The position numbers were made by a program, and so were the translations under genes. The notes under the pieces are model-generated. The model made no database searches, was not told the DNA's origin, and saw only the letters and a list, made by a program, of their open reading frames with translations. 64,000 nt of DNA from Symbiodinium natans. Its lineage: Eukaryota; Sar; Dinophyceae; Suessiales; Symbiodiniaceae. Numbering within the stretch: the first letter of the stretch is position 1; each line of letters opens with the position of its first letter. The stretch covers positions 598,501-662,500 of the forward strand of contig CAJNDS010002490.1 of NCBI GenBank assembly GCA_905221605.1, given 5' to 3'. Below, in pieces: positions 52,811-61,959 of this stretch.

Positions 52811-53590
52811 TTGATGCACAACCCCATGCCCCTCGCCCATGCCGGGCTTTCCTGTCTTCAGGGGTTCACGTTTGTCGCGCTTCCTTGGCTCTTAAAAACC
52901 CCGGTTTTTCCTCATGATTCTTGGTGCCTTAGGGGGGTAAAGTTTCGGGATTTGAGGTTCGCTGCAAAACGACTTGTTAATACAGGCGTTTCGTTTGTCT
53001 CGGTCGTCGAGTCGTCGAACCAGTTTGGCTTCACTTTTCCCAGCAAGCCGTGCACAAAAAACAATAACGATGTAAATACTAAACTTTTGACATGTTCACA
53101 ACAGCATGAACGCTTCTACTAGGTGTACCGGCCACCCTGACCGTTGGCCGTCGTGGTTCGCGCACCTTGCCAAAGGAGAGGACAATTGCCCTTTAACATA
53201 CGTCTGCCAGTGTTTTCGCGGACGTTCGGAGCCTTTTGAGGAGCGCAAGCGCACCCTGCAAAAGTGGCTTGAAGCGCTGTTGACTGTGGGAAAAAGTCGC
53301 TCGACTTTTTAAGTGTGGCACAGTGGGTCTCGTTTCAACTTGCCATGTCTTGTCCACAACGCCGAGATTGCAGCATGCAGCACAAAGAGGCAAACGCGCT
53401 GCAAGTACGGGTGCTTTTGGGCATGTTGAGCCAAGGTACGAACGCTCGTGCGACAGCGTGTCTTGTTCCAGAAACGTCGAACATCTTTGTGCAGTATGTT
53501 GCGGAAAGAAGCCCCACCCCCCACACCCGAAAGCCAAGAATTTCAGCCCAAAACCAGGAAAGGCAGAGGGCACACACCACTTGACTACCA
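52811..53590 (+). pseudogene. Possible transposase remnant with Cys-rich end
   Basis: Plus-strand frames follow each other with shifts. 53,106-53,312 encodes WPSWFAHLAKGEDNCPLT and FEERKRTLQKWLEALLT. The next ~200 bp encodes Cys-rich RCKYGCFWAC, then, shifted, HLCAVCCGKKPHPPH. The layout recalls PiggyBac-type transposases, which end in a Cys-rich finger, but no DDD motif is visible. Family assignment is tentative. Confidence 0.4.
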
Positions 53591-53738
53591 ACCCCTAACC
53601 CCTAAACCCTAAACCCTCAACCCTAAACCCTAACCCCTAACCCCTAAAACCCTAAACCCTAAACCCTAAACCCTGAATCCTAAACCCTAAACCCTAAACC
53701 CTAAACCCTAAACCCTAAACCCTAAACCCTAAACCCTG
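53590..53738. repeat. Telomere-like CCCTAAA array
   Basis: About 20 units, with CCCTAAC variants near the left end. It touches the donor end of the 53,736-53,823 exon. Confidence 0.96.
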
Positions 53739-53823
53739 TAGGTCAAGTGCCTGCTCGTCTGCGCCGCCCCGCGCGCGCCGAAGAATCTTGTCAGGGACGA
53801 CGAGGTAGGGTGTGAGGGCCCCC
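53736..53823 (-). CDS. Candidate exon, hypothetical
   Basis: Minus strand: acceptor TAAACGAAG|G, 29 codons including ALTPYLVVPDKILRRARGG and ADEQALDLQ, ending CAG|GGTTTAGGG. Another minus frame is also open, but this one looks more coding. Confidence 0.6.
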
Positions 53824-54059
53824 CTTCGTTTAGTTGGGGTTTAGGGTTTAGGGTTTAGGGTTTAGGGCTTAGTGCTTCTGGCTTAGGGCTTCGGGCTTAG
53901 CGTTTAGCGTTTAGGGTTTAGAGCACTTAGTTGGGGGAACCCTCCTAAACCGTACATACCCCATAAAACCGCGGGGCCCAGACTTCAGAAGCCGTTAAAG
54001 AAGGTAACCATAGGCAGGGCTACCCTAAGATGGGTCCATGATGGCTGAGCGCTCCTGAA

Positions 54060-55330
54060 AGTTTAGGGCTTAAGGGTTTCGGGATTTCGCATTTTTGCTT
54101 TTATAGAGCTCCCGTAGGGTTGAGGGTTCCTGTGGGATTAAGATTTTGGGGTCTCGGGCTTCAGGTTCCGGAGTAATCTACATGTTGAGTCTGAAGCGGA
54201 CAATGCTGTTTGTAGATGTTAAGATCTGTGTTTTTCTCTGCAAATAATGCTTGTCAAGGGCGAATAATGTTTGTTGGGCAACTAATGCATTTGTACAATT
54301 GTGCTTGTACTAGGCAAAGTATTCCTCAAATACCATCTGAAAAGTCCACTGGAATACCTTGTGCTTACATGTTCATGAAACACTTGTTTTGAAGTAGGCA
54401 TTCTATGCGAATTTAACTACTAGAGTAATTATTAGGCAAATAGACCTATTTGACACAAGTGAATATGATTTAAAGGATCATACTCAACCAAAATACGAAA
54501 TAAACACTATCACTAACGGAAATGGAAGTGGTTCTACTTTCTTAGCAATGACACAAAGATTTCTGAAGTATTCAATAAAAACCACTTATCTACTATGTCT
54601 GACAAGCACAATTTGCATAAGAAAGCTTGAAAATTCACAATAATCCTAGAAAAGTACTTAGTGAAGGCTATACACAAGCAAGTTCGCAAACACAAAAAAA
54701 AAACATCCAAAAGCTCAAGCTTTTCAGGAGAATCTCTGGTGAAGTTTAGACTGCAGGGTTTTGGTGGAGTATCGCTGGACGAATAGGAGTCTCTTTTTAA
54801 GCAAGAATTCTAGGCAAAAAATGCCTTTTCTCAAGACAAGTATTGCAAAAGCTTCTTCTAGATAAGTATTGCTGTTACTAGGCAAATATTATTTATGCGA
54901 ATTTAGCTACCGGAGCACCCAAAAATGGCTGAATAAGGTCTACTACACTTGAGTACAACCAAAAGATGCACTAACCACTAGTTGAAACAGAAGCGAAGCG
55001 GTTCTACTTGCACGAAACAAATAATTCTGAAGCAATAAAAAGACCACTTGTATACTATTTCTGAAAAGCACAATCTGCAAAAGCACACTTTAAAATGCGT
55101 AGCTATTGCCTCATAAAGGCGATAGTGATGGCACTTGCTAGTCCTACACCTAAGCTCCAAAACCACAAAACCATAATGGCTACAATCCGTTCATCCTAAA
55201 CCTAAGCCCCAAAACCTCAGAACCCTAAAGGCCTGCAATGAATTCAAGCCCCAAAACCGCAAAAAACCCAAAGGCAACCGCATTCCATTCACTCAGAAAT
55301 CCCTAAACCCTAAACCACACCCTAAACCCT
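54060..55330. other. AT-rich island with a diverged internal duplication
   Basis: About 1.2 kb of markedly AT-rich DNA without telomere-like repeats. The block 54,405-54,635 (ATGCGAATTTAACTACTAGAG ... CACAATTTGCATAAGAAAGC) recurs diverged at 54,893-55,095 (ATGCGAATTTAGCTACCGGAG ... CACAATCTGCAAAAGCACAC). I see no ORF with coding character. Confidence 0.75.
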
Positions 55331-55378
55331 AAACCCTAAACCCTAAACCCCAACACCCCCAAAGATTCCCTCAGAAAC

Positions 55379-55441
55379 CTGAACCCAGCTGTCCTGTGTG
55401 GTGACTCTGGAGGTGTGGCCCAGAGCTACGAAGGCTGCTGC
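55379..55441 (-). CDS. Candidate micro-exon, hypothetical
   Basis: Minus strand: acceptor CTGATACGAG|G, 21 codons AAAFVALGHTSRVTTQDSW then VQ, and donor CAG|GTTTCT. Confidence 0.6.
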
Positions 55442-55475
55442 CTCGTATCAGGGTTTTTGAGGCGTAGGGTTTGGG

Positions 55476-55562
55476 ATGTTCCCCCTGAAACTAACAGTCC
55501 TTAACAAGGATGATCGTACGCCCAGAAAAGGACTGTTAGTATAAGGGGGAACATCCCAGGGC
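55476..55562. repeat. MITE family J, copy 1
   Basis: GGGATGTTCCCCCTGAAACT and the inverse TATAAGGGGGAACATCCC, with ACAGTCCTT/AAGGACTGT inner arms. Related pieces lie at 23,988-24,060 and 60,090-60,122. Confidence 0.8.
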
Positions 55563-55858
55563 GTAGAGTTTAGGGCTACTTTAACCCTTTGAGCGTTTGG
55601 GGTTACGGGCTGAGGGTCCGAAACCCTGAACCTTAAACCCTAGCTCTGTAGAGAAAGTTCTGAACTTAGGTAGCTTTGTAGGGAACTGGCTAATGAAGTG
55701 GTGCCTAGTTCCCTAGGGTTTAGCTTTACCCTAGGGTTTACAAAGGCGCTCGGCCAGACCTTTACTTGGAGGAGCGGGAGACTCTCAAAGAGCCCCAATA
55801 CATTCAGTTGAGTAGAGAGACCCTTGATTGAGGGGGGGGGGGGTGGGGTATTGGGCGC

Positions 55859-55930
55859 CTTGGGCAGTTCATGCTCATTAAGTAGGGTTCTCAAGTCGAG
55901 CCACAAGCCCACGACGCCCGACTGACGCAT
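55859..55930 (-). CDS. Candidate exon with ATG
   Basis: Minus strand: starts at ATG (55,930). The 24 codons include MRQSGVVGLWLDLRTLLNEH, then ELPK, and a GC donor (AAG|GCGCCC) follows. The frame is also open upstream of the ATG, so this may be an internal exon. Confidence 0.45.
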
Positions 55931-56342
55931 GGGGGCTTGGCCCTTTAAGCCGTCTGAACACATTCCTAGACAAGAGGCCCGTGAAAAAAAACACAGCGAC
56001 AGAATCAGTGACTAAAGTAAGAATCTAGTGCATACCTGTATATCGCGCATGCAGAATTTATATCTATTTATATATAAATATTGTACTAGTAATAGTCATA
56101 ATCATGATCATAATCATAATCATAGTAGTACAGTAAAACCACTGTATAAGAAACCATTATATAAGAAACTAAGACCCTAGATCCAGGGATTTTGGGCGAT
56201 ATGCGGTTGCCTTGTAGCTAAGAAACCTAGGGTGCCCTAGTGTTGGGGGTGCTACTGTCTTAAAATCGCGTCTACAAAGCTCTCCAAAAAAACTGTTCGG
56301 GAAATATTGGGGCCCAGTCCAATGCTGCAAGTCTTGACTCCC

Positions 56343-56900
56343 TGGCCGGGAGTCACATACTAGAGCTCTAAAACACTGGCCCTACCCAAAAAACGCGCGG
56401 GAGTCACATTCTAGAGGTTTTCAGCCCTGAAAAGCTCTAAAACGTGACTCCCCCGCGCTTCTGGCCTGACCCAGCCTGACCCTACCCCAAAAACGCGCGG
56501 GAGTCACATTCTAGAGGTTTTCAGCCCTGAAAAGTTCTAAAACGTGACTCCCCCGCGCTTCTGGCCTGACCCTACCCCAAAAACGCGCGGGAGTCACATT
56601 CTGGAGGTTTTCAGCCCTGAAAAGCTCTAAAACGTGACTCCCCCGCGCCTCTGGCCTGACCCCACCCCAAAACGCGGCGGGAGTCACATTCTAGAGGTTT
56701 TCAGCCCTGAAAAGCTCTAAAACGTGACTCCCCCGCGCCTGCTCTAAAACGTGACTCCCCCGCGCCTGCGGCCTGACCCTACCCCAAAACGCGTGGGAGT
56801 CACATTCTAGAGGTTTTCAGCCCTGAAAAACTCTATAACGTGACTCCCCCGCGCCTCTGGCCTGACCCTACCCCAAAACGCGCGGGAGTCACATTCGGGA
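56343..56900. repeat. Tandem hairpin satellite, about six units
   Basis: Units start near 56,394, 56,494, 56,584, 56,672, 56,789 and 56,879 (88-117 bp apart), with a partial unit at 56,343. Each holds GCGCGGGAGTCACATTCTAG and AGAGGTTTTCAG, then CTGAAAAGCTCT and CGTGACTCCCCCGCGC. The two halves are complementary over about 30 bp with a tiny loop, so each unit can fold into one long hairpin. Confidence 0.9.
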
Positions 56901-56930
56901 ACCCTTCCCACCACCATTCCTGGAACATGG

Positions 56931-57010
56931 GTTTGGTCTAGTGGTATAGCGTACTCCCTTAAGAAATTTGTTTAGAAACCAAGACTACCCTAGGCTCAAA
57001 CCCCCCCGGG
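56931..57010 (+). other. tRNA-like (Pol III promoter-like) sequence, possible SINE head
   Basis: TTGGTCTAGTGGTATAGCG resembles the D-arm and A box of Gly/Glu tRNAs. AGGCTCAAACCCC, about 55 nt on, resembles the B box and T-loop. Acceptor and T stems do not pair well, so it is not an intact tRNA. Confidence 0.35.
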
Positions 57011-57104
57011 TACATGGGTAATGGAAACTAAGAAACTTAAGGTACCCTATCGCCGGAAGACCGTTTTCTTATACAGCGTTTTTACTGTAATGATAATAAC
57101 TAAT

Positions 57105-57186
57105 ATATATATATATATATCATATCATATCATATCATATCATATTATATTATATTATATTATATTATACATATATATATATATGT
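57105..57186. repeat. (TA)n / ATATC microsatellite
   Basis: Runs of TATATA, CATAT pentamers and TTATA pentamers. Confidence 0.95.
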
Positions 57187-57197
57187 TTTGTACTAAG

Positions 57198-57232
57198 GGC
57201 CGACGAAGGCAGGCCCAAAGGATGAATATCTG
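57198..57232 (+). CDS. Possible micro-exon at the strand switch
   Basis: Plus strand: acceptor GTACTAAG|G, a frame PTKAGPKDEYL and canonical donor CTG|GTAAGT. The minus strand is also open with usable signals, so strand is unsure. Confidence 0.35.
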
Positions 57233-57366
57233 GTAAGTCGACCTAGAAAGCCCCTTAGAATCTCCATGACCCGCCTCACGAACCCTGCACCTACACCCTA
57301 CACCCTAAACCCTAAACCCTAGAGCCTACTTGCTGACTCAAAAGGGCTTCCAAGTGGTCCAAGTGC

Positions 57367-57408
57367 CTGGACAAAGAGGGCAACTGTGGCCAGGAGCAGA
57401 AGGGACAT
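57367..57408 (-). CDS. Candidate first exon with signal peptide
   Basis: Minus strand: ATG at 57,408, then MSLLLLATVALFVQ and a GC donor (CAG|GCACTT). The hydrophobic stretch is a good secretory signal peptide. The antisense frame is open too (WSKCLDKEGNCGQEQ), so this could instead be a plus-strand exon. If correct, it is the start of a minus-strand gene running toward 49-55 kb. Confidence 0.4.
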
Positions 57409-57458
57409 CGGCCTCACAGCACGCACTTGGAGTGTGGCCTTAAACCCTCACCCCTAAA

Positions 57459-57571
57459 CCTACACCCAGGAGTAACCTAGGAATGAAAAGGGTGCCCTGT
57501 TTGGTTTGAAGAGGCCTACAAGAGAACCTAAGCCCCCAAAAAAGGGAATAAGAGCCTAGTCTGGGTCGTAG
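57459..57571. repeat. MITE family B, copy
   Basis: CTACACCCAGGAGTAACC to CCTAGTCTGGGTCGTAG. Confidence 0.75.
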
Positions 57572-57621
57572 AAACCTGCAAGAGCCCTAAGGGTCTAAAG
57601 GGTCACCTTCCCAGAAACTCC

Positions 57622-57718
57622 AAAACCCCCTAATTAAGGAATATCCCTTAAATTATAATCGGATCCCTATTATAATTTAAGGGATATTCCATTAATTAAG
57701 GGGTTTTGGAGTCTTTGG
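57622..57718. repeat. MITE family I, copy 3 (clean palindrome)
   Basis: AACCCCCTAATTAAGGAATA and the inverse TATTCCATTAATTAAGGGGT, with inner arms ATCCCTTAAATTATAAT and inverse. Confidence 0.85.
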
Positions 57719-57765
57719 GTTTCGCGTGATGGGTCTAAGAATCACAGTGAAAGCCACCGGCGTAC

Positions 57766-57890
57766 GTTACATGGGAGGGCAGTACGACATCCTGGGACTT
57801 TTACCGACAGTTTAGTAGCAACTACCCCCTTAATCAGTAGGTATAACCCATAGATAAAACTGTAGGTAAAAAAAGGGTCCCAGGATCATG
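57766..57890. repeat. MITE family M
   Basis: Ends ATCCTGGGACTTTTACC and, inverted, AAAAAAGGGTCCCAGGAT, with inner AACTACCCCCTTAATCAG. Confidence 0.75.
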
Positions 57891-58142
57891 GAAGGGTTTG
57901 GGGTTTAGGGCTTAGGGTTTAGGGTTTAGCAGATACCGAGTACAGTTACAGGCAGCAGGGAGGCAAAGAGACTAACAAACAGCTTTTGTTGCGCTGACCA
58001 TTCTTGGGGGTTTACGATCATTAGGGACCCCGAATATAGACCGCCCAAATCGTGGGATCCCCTTATACTGAGGACCCCCCCCACCGGCCTACCGAACCTC
58101 GAAGCGCTGCAAAAATCTAAGCAGAAAGCGAACATCTTCTCC

Positions 58143-58298
58143 GTTTCCCTTGCTACCCCCCTCTCTATACTGACCCCCCCCCCTCCCCCAGGTTCCCCCT
58201 ATAAATAACCTCAAGTAGGCTGAATCATCCCTAAATAGCCGTATTTATGGAGCGAACCGCGGGGGGTAGTATGGAGGGGGGTAGTTGGGGAAGCCATG
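58143..58298. repeat. MITE family F, copy
   Basis: CCCTTGCTACCCCCCTCTAT at the left and ATGGAGGGGGGTAGTTGGGG at the right, with CAAGTAGGCTGAATCATCCC inside. Confidence 0.75.
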
Positions 58299-58516
58299 AA
58301 TATCAGGCTGAACCAGCTGGTAAAATTCGCTGGAGGATTGCGGCAGACCCCCCTAAGCCCTAAACCCTAAACCGCAATAACGTCTACACGTAGACAACTC
58401 TGAGCCCCCCTGCACTCGTCTCCTTCTCTGCATGTCCCTGCCACGGAAAGAAACCTCACGTGGTGGCTAAGGGCCAGGGAGGGGGTTCACTCTCTCTTCT
58501 TGTTTTGTTTCTTCAG

Positions 58517-58603
58517 CGTTTTTTTGGTTGAACCTCGGGGGCCGGCAGAAGATTGCAACTCTCCCTCCAATTATAACGGTGACCTTAACATTCTCTGGAA
58601 AAC
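58517..58603 (+). CDS. Candidate exon, plus strand
   Basis: Plus strand: a long pyrimidine tract and acceptor (TTTTGTTTCTTCAG|) and a canonical donor (AAAAC|GTAAGA). Two frames are open: one reads LNLGGRQKIATLPPII and fits the phase of the next exon at 58,992, the other reads AEDCNSPSNYNGDLNILWK. The minus strand also has an 81-codon frame here. The splice signals favour plus. Confidence 0.45.
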
Positions 58604-58991
58604 GTAAGAAAGCACCCTGCGACAAACGCCGGAGAGTAAACAGGGTGCCCGCTGTTGGTTCAAAAGGTTTGTGCTGTGTGGATCTGACACCACACGCAAT
58701 TCTCCTGACCAAGCTTGCACAAAACCCTAAACCCTAAACCCTATACCCTAACCCCTAAACCCTGCACCCGAAACCCTAAACCCTAAACCCTTCACCCTAA
58801 CCTCGAAACCCTTAAACCCAAACATCCTTAAACACAGCATGCCCTGCAGACACCTACCAAGCACCCTTATAACTCCCACTAGCGACCCATGCATTCGGGT
58901 TTTAGGAGTTCGGGGGCTTAGTGGGTTTTAGGGTCTACGATTTAGGGTTTTGGGCAAGGCCCTGGCCCGGAACTTAAGCTGGCACATGCAG

Positions 58992-59086
58992 GCACATGCA
59001 AGTGTGAGGTCGTGGCTGTTATTGGTGCCATGGCTTTAGCCAGGGCCAATCGTGGCAACAGGACGCAAGGAAAAAGGGGCCCTGTT
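58992..59086 (+). CDS. Exon of a plus-strand gene, hypothetical
   Basis: Acceptor ACATGCAG|G and canonical donor GTT|GTGAGT. The frame reads TCKCEVVAVIGAMALARANR, then TQGKRGPV. It ends in phase 0, matching the start of the 59,467 exon. Confidence 0.6.
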
Positions 59087-59258
59087 GTGAGTGATCATGG
59101 CAGCACGGACAGATAGGGTTGAGGGTTTAGGGCTGAGGGGTTTAGGGCCACAACGTAAAGCTTCCGAAGCTCACATGTACCTTCTTGGGTCCGTACAGTG
59201 ATAGGGGGCTGTACTCTTGGGGGGTCTATATTCCCCAGATAACTTAAAACCCACCTGA

Positions 59259-59311
59259 AACCCTAAACCCTAAACCCTAAACCCTAAACCCTAAACCCTA
59301 AACCCTAAATC
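59259..59311. repeat. Telomere-like array (CCCTAAA)n, about 7 units
   Basis: Perfect units within the intron between the 58,992-59,086 and 59,467-59,741 exons. Confidence 0.95.
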
Positions 59312-59466
59312 ACTAAACCCCACCTGACACACCCAAAACCTTTGACAGTCGGGACCTAGGCCCTTAGCAAACTCTGAACAATATTCCTTAGTCCTTGGCA
59401 TGTCCCCCGTATACTAAGAGTCCCTAATAAGGTTTAGGGTTTCGGGTTTATAGGGTTTAATCCGAG

Positions 59467-59741
59467 GATCTGCTAAAAAAGCGCCCCCCGAAATTTAAAG
59501 CAGCTATATTGTGCCCCGAACCCTCCGGGAAGACCACTTTCCATTACCGGAGCCAAAAGCCCCCAACATGCGCGAACAAACGCCCTACATTTAAAGAAAA
59601 ATGCTTGGGAAAAAAATTGGAATTGCTGAAGGCTACAGGAATGATGGAAAGACCGCCGGCCTGCGAGGACGAGAAGCACAGAGATTTTGAACTGCTTAGG
59701 AAAAGATACGACGTGCTCTCGGATTTTTGGAATTGGAGACT
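59467..59741 (+). CDS. Exon of a plus-strand gene, Lys-rich hypothetical protein
   Basis: The longest clear exon here, 91 codons. Acceptor AATCCGAG|G; a GC donor (GGAGACT|GCAGCA) ends it in phase 2. It includes KKRPPKFKAAILCPEPSG, KCLGKKLELLKATGMM and HRDFELLRKRYDVLSDFWNW. It joins in phase at both ends. No family recognised. Confidence 0.7.
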
Positions 59742-59882
59742 GCAGCAGAAAACTGCGATTCCTTACTACCTTTCATCTTGGATCATTGTCCAAATCATTC
59801 GCTCCTGACCTACCCGGTAATGGGCCGGAATCCAGGCCAGAATTTGGGATTAATAAAACCCCCTCAAATAATGGAAAGCAAG

Positions 59883-60006
59883 GCGGGCCCACCGTGACGA
59901 GGCAAAAACAGAAGCCTTCCAGAAAGAGGAGCGGAAAGGACACAAGAGGACAGCCTCTTTCCGCGCACCTCCCCCACCCCCCCCCATCCCAGCCCAGGAA
60001 AAATAG
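59883..60006 (+). CDS. Terminal exon of the plus-strand gene
   Basis: Acceptor AAAGCAAG|G. The split codon completes to Leu, then RAHRDEAKTEAFQKEERKG, then RTASFRAPPPPPPIPAQEK and TAG at 60,004-60,006. The charged helix continues the previous exon, and the proline-rich tail closes the protein. The implied intron is 141 nt. Confidence 0.7.
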
Positions 60007-60064
60007 ACTCCTTGCCATTATTCCCGGGGGGGGGGGGGGGCCCTATTAATCAGAAGCACGGATT

Positions 60065-60370
60065 AGGGTACCTCCTATTTATACTCCCTAGTGAGCACTG
60101 TAGTATAAGGGGAAACATCCCAACATGGTCCTCTTAAACCCAAATAGGGGAAAAGATGAGATATCCCAATAGCCTACCTAGGGACCAAGGGGAGGTCGTA
60201 CCAGGCACACAGCAGCTTTCGAAGCCGTTGTTTCCTTCGCTTGCGAGTCAAGTCCACTGACGGTGATAATGGGAGGTTCCATGTACTTATGACCCAGATT
60301 TCTAGCTGTACTTAAAACCCACTTGCAAGTGCCTAAAGTGCCCTAACAGGAGTACCATGAACCTCCACGT
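60065..60370. other. Cluster of partial MITEs (J, C, A)
   Basis: 60,090-60,122 is a J end, 60,125-60,185 a family C piece, and 60,270-60,370 a family A copy. They follow directly on the stop codon of the plus-strand gene. Confidence 0.65.
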
Positions 60371-60700
60371 GAGGGATACAGGTCTTGCAATATGTCCCAA
60401 CATGGAGGTTCAGGGATTTTTGGGGTATCTTGTTGGGGTCCTTATTATCAGGGGATCCTACTATTGGGGTGTATATGACGGACTCCTTATTATCGTAAAC
60501 CGGCACATTAGGGTTGTTTTTGATAGCTTTAGGGGCTTGACGATTGCAGTATATCCGTATGTTTTAAGAACCCTTAAGAACTCCAACACGGGTACTCTGA
60601 TTTTGGGGAAATATACCATGGCGCAAAGAGGAATGGTGGACTGAGGATTCCCGGCACCTCCAGGCTGTAGCGGTTTTTTCTTGCAAAGGAGGCTCAGAGG
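60370..60700. other. MITE H plus a region open on both strands
   Basis: 60,445-60,512 is MITE H. 60,513-60,690 is open on plus (LTIAVYPYVLRTLKN, stop TGA at 60,642) and on minus (FPKIRVPVLEFLRVLKTYG). Either could be an exon. Confidence 0.4.
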
Positions 60701-60778
60701 AGGGTTTAGGGTGTGCAAGGGTTTAGGGTTTAGGGCCCGGGCTCCAGGGTTTATAGGTTAGGAGTCCTTTGGGGTTTT

Positions 60779-60853
60779 ATGGCCTGGAAGCGGGAAGGAG
60801 ATTGGACAGCGCCGTCCTTTGCAGGAAATCAACTCTCAGGCCTCTGCGATCAG
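60779..60853 (+). CDS. Candidate exon, possible ATG start
   Basis: Plus strand: ATG at 60,779, 25 codons MAWKREGDWTAPSFAGN then QLSGLCDQ, and donor CAG|GTAGGA. It joins in phase 0 to 60,951. Confidence 0.55.
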
Positions 60854-60950
60854 GTAGGATCCACGTCAGGGTGCTTCTGCCTGAACCCCTCAAACCCTAC
60901 GACCCTGGTTTCTAAACCCTAAACCCTAAACCCTGAACCATAAACCCCAG

Positions 60951-61022
60951 GTGATCGCTCACAAACGGGCCCGAGGGAGTGCGGCGACGGGCCGACGGGT
61001 GTACAGCGGCGCAAGACTCGGA
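60951..61022 (+). CDS. Candidate exon, basic
   Basis: Plus strand: acceptor TAAACCCCAG|G at the end of a CCCTAAA run, 24 codons VIAHKRARGSAATGRRVYS then GARLG, and donor GGA|GTTTGA. It is in phase with 60,779-60,853. The implied intron is only 97 nt. Confidence 0.55.
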
Positions 61023-61295
61023 GTTTGAGGACGCACTAGGGTTTCGGGTTTTAGGGTTTAGGGTTAAGGGTTTAGAGTTAAGGGTTTAGGGTTTAGGGGT
61101 GACGCACTGCACTGCTTTACGTGTCATTTTGTGTAGGGGATATGACTAGGGGGACCCTTGGGAAAATAGACCCTCCGAACAAGGTCCCTGTTTACGAGAG
61201 CCAGAACAGAAGGGTTCCCTTTTAAGGGTCCCCCTTATCCTACCTAGGATTGTTGGTCTGAGGTTTAGGGCTCATGGTGGATCTCCAAGGACCTT

Positions 61296-61412
61296 AAACC
61301 CTACTTTGTAGACCCTGAAAAAATCAGCAAATGGTTTTAGGTAAAGTAGCAATAATAGGAACCCAGAAACCACCAAAAAAACGTATCATTAAAGTATAGT
61401 ACTCCACAAAAA
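61296..61412. repeat. MITE family L, copy 2
   Basis: AAACCCTACTTTGTAGACCC and the internal AGTAGCAATAATAGGAACCC, ending AAGTATAGTACTCCACA. Confidence 0.65.
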
Positions 61413-61413
61413 G

Positions 61414-61541
61414 AAACGACGCGACCGCGGTAGCTCGGCGTGGTCTCGTCATAAACACCCCGTCTTGCGACCGCCAAAAAGCCACATCTGAGAATGCCAA
61501 AAAAACGTCGCAACGGACGGGTTGCAGCATCCTACTCGGAG
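61414..61541 (+). CDS. Candidate exon between MITE L and MITE A
   Basis: Plus strand: after ACAAAAAG| the frame reads NDATAVARRGLVINTPSC, then QKATSENAKKTSQRTGC, and ends GGAG| at the MITE A sequence GTTCATTG. The next segment after that MITE (CCTCCAAG|CA) continues in phase (LQTRAPERQSNHLL). A second frame ends at a TGA. Confidence 0.45.
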
Positions 61542-61735
61542 GTTCATTGTACTTAGGGTGCAGGGTTTAGGGTTTAGGGTTTAGGGTCTAGGGTCTAGGG
61601 TGTAGGGTTCAGGGTTCAGGGTTTAGGGTTTAGGGTTTAGGGTTTAGGGTTTAGGGCTTAGGGCTTAGGGTTTAGGGTTACAACCCACTTATAAGCCCCA
61701 TAAGTGCCCTTGTAGGGATGAGAGTGGACCTCCAA
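61534..61735. repeat. MITE family A, copy 10, filled with a telomere-like array
   Basis: Left end TACTCGGAGGTTCATTG, right end GAGTGGACCTCCAAGC. Most of the left arm is replaced by TTTAGGG units and variants (61,558-61,679). Confidence 0.85.
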
Positions 61736-61790
61736 GCACTCCAGACGAGGGCTCCCGAGCGACAATCGAATCATCTTCTCACGTTTAGCC

Positions 61791-61956
61791 ACTATTTGCT
61801 TAAGAACCCCCCCCCAAAAAAAAAACACATAAAATAATAATAATAATAATAATAGTAATAATAATAATAGTAATCATAATAATAGTACTCCCCAAAAAAT
61901 GCCCTTAGAAGGAAGAAGATTAGATTTTTTTGGTGGGTTCTTAAGCAATCTGCAAG
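61791..61956. repeat. MITE family E, copy with (AAT)n
   Basis: CACTATTTGCTTAAGAACCCC to GGGTTCTTAAGCAATCTGC. The interior holds poly-C/poly-A and about 20 AAT/AAC-type repeats. Confidence 0.8.
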
Positions 61957-61959
61957 TAG

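Noticed and set aside
56343-56900. CRISPR array
   Set aside because: The units are self-complementary tandem repeats of the whole period, with no unique spacers, in eukaryotic DNA.
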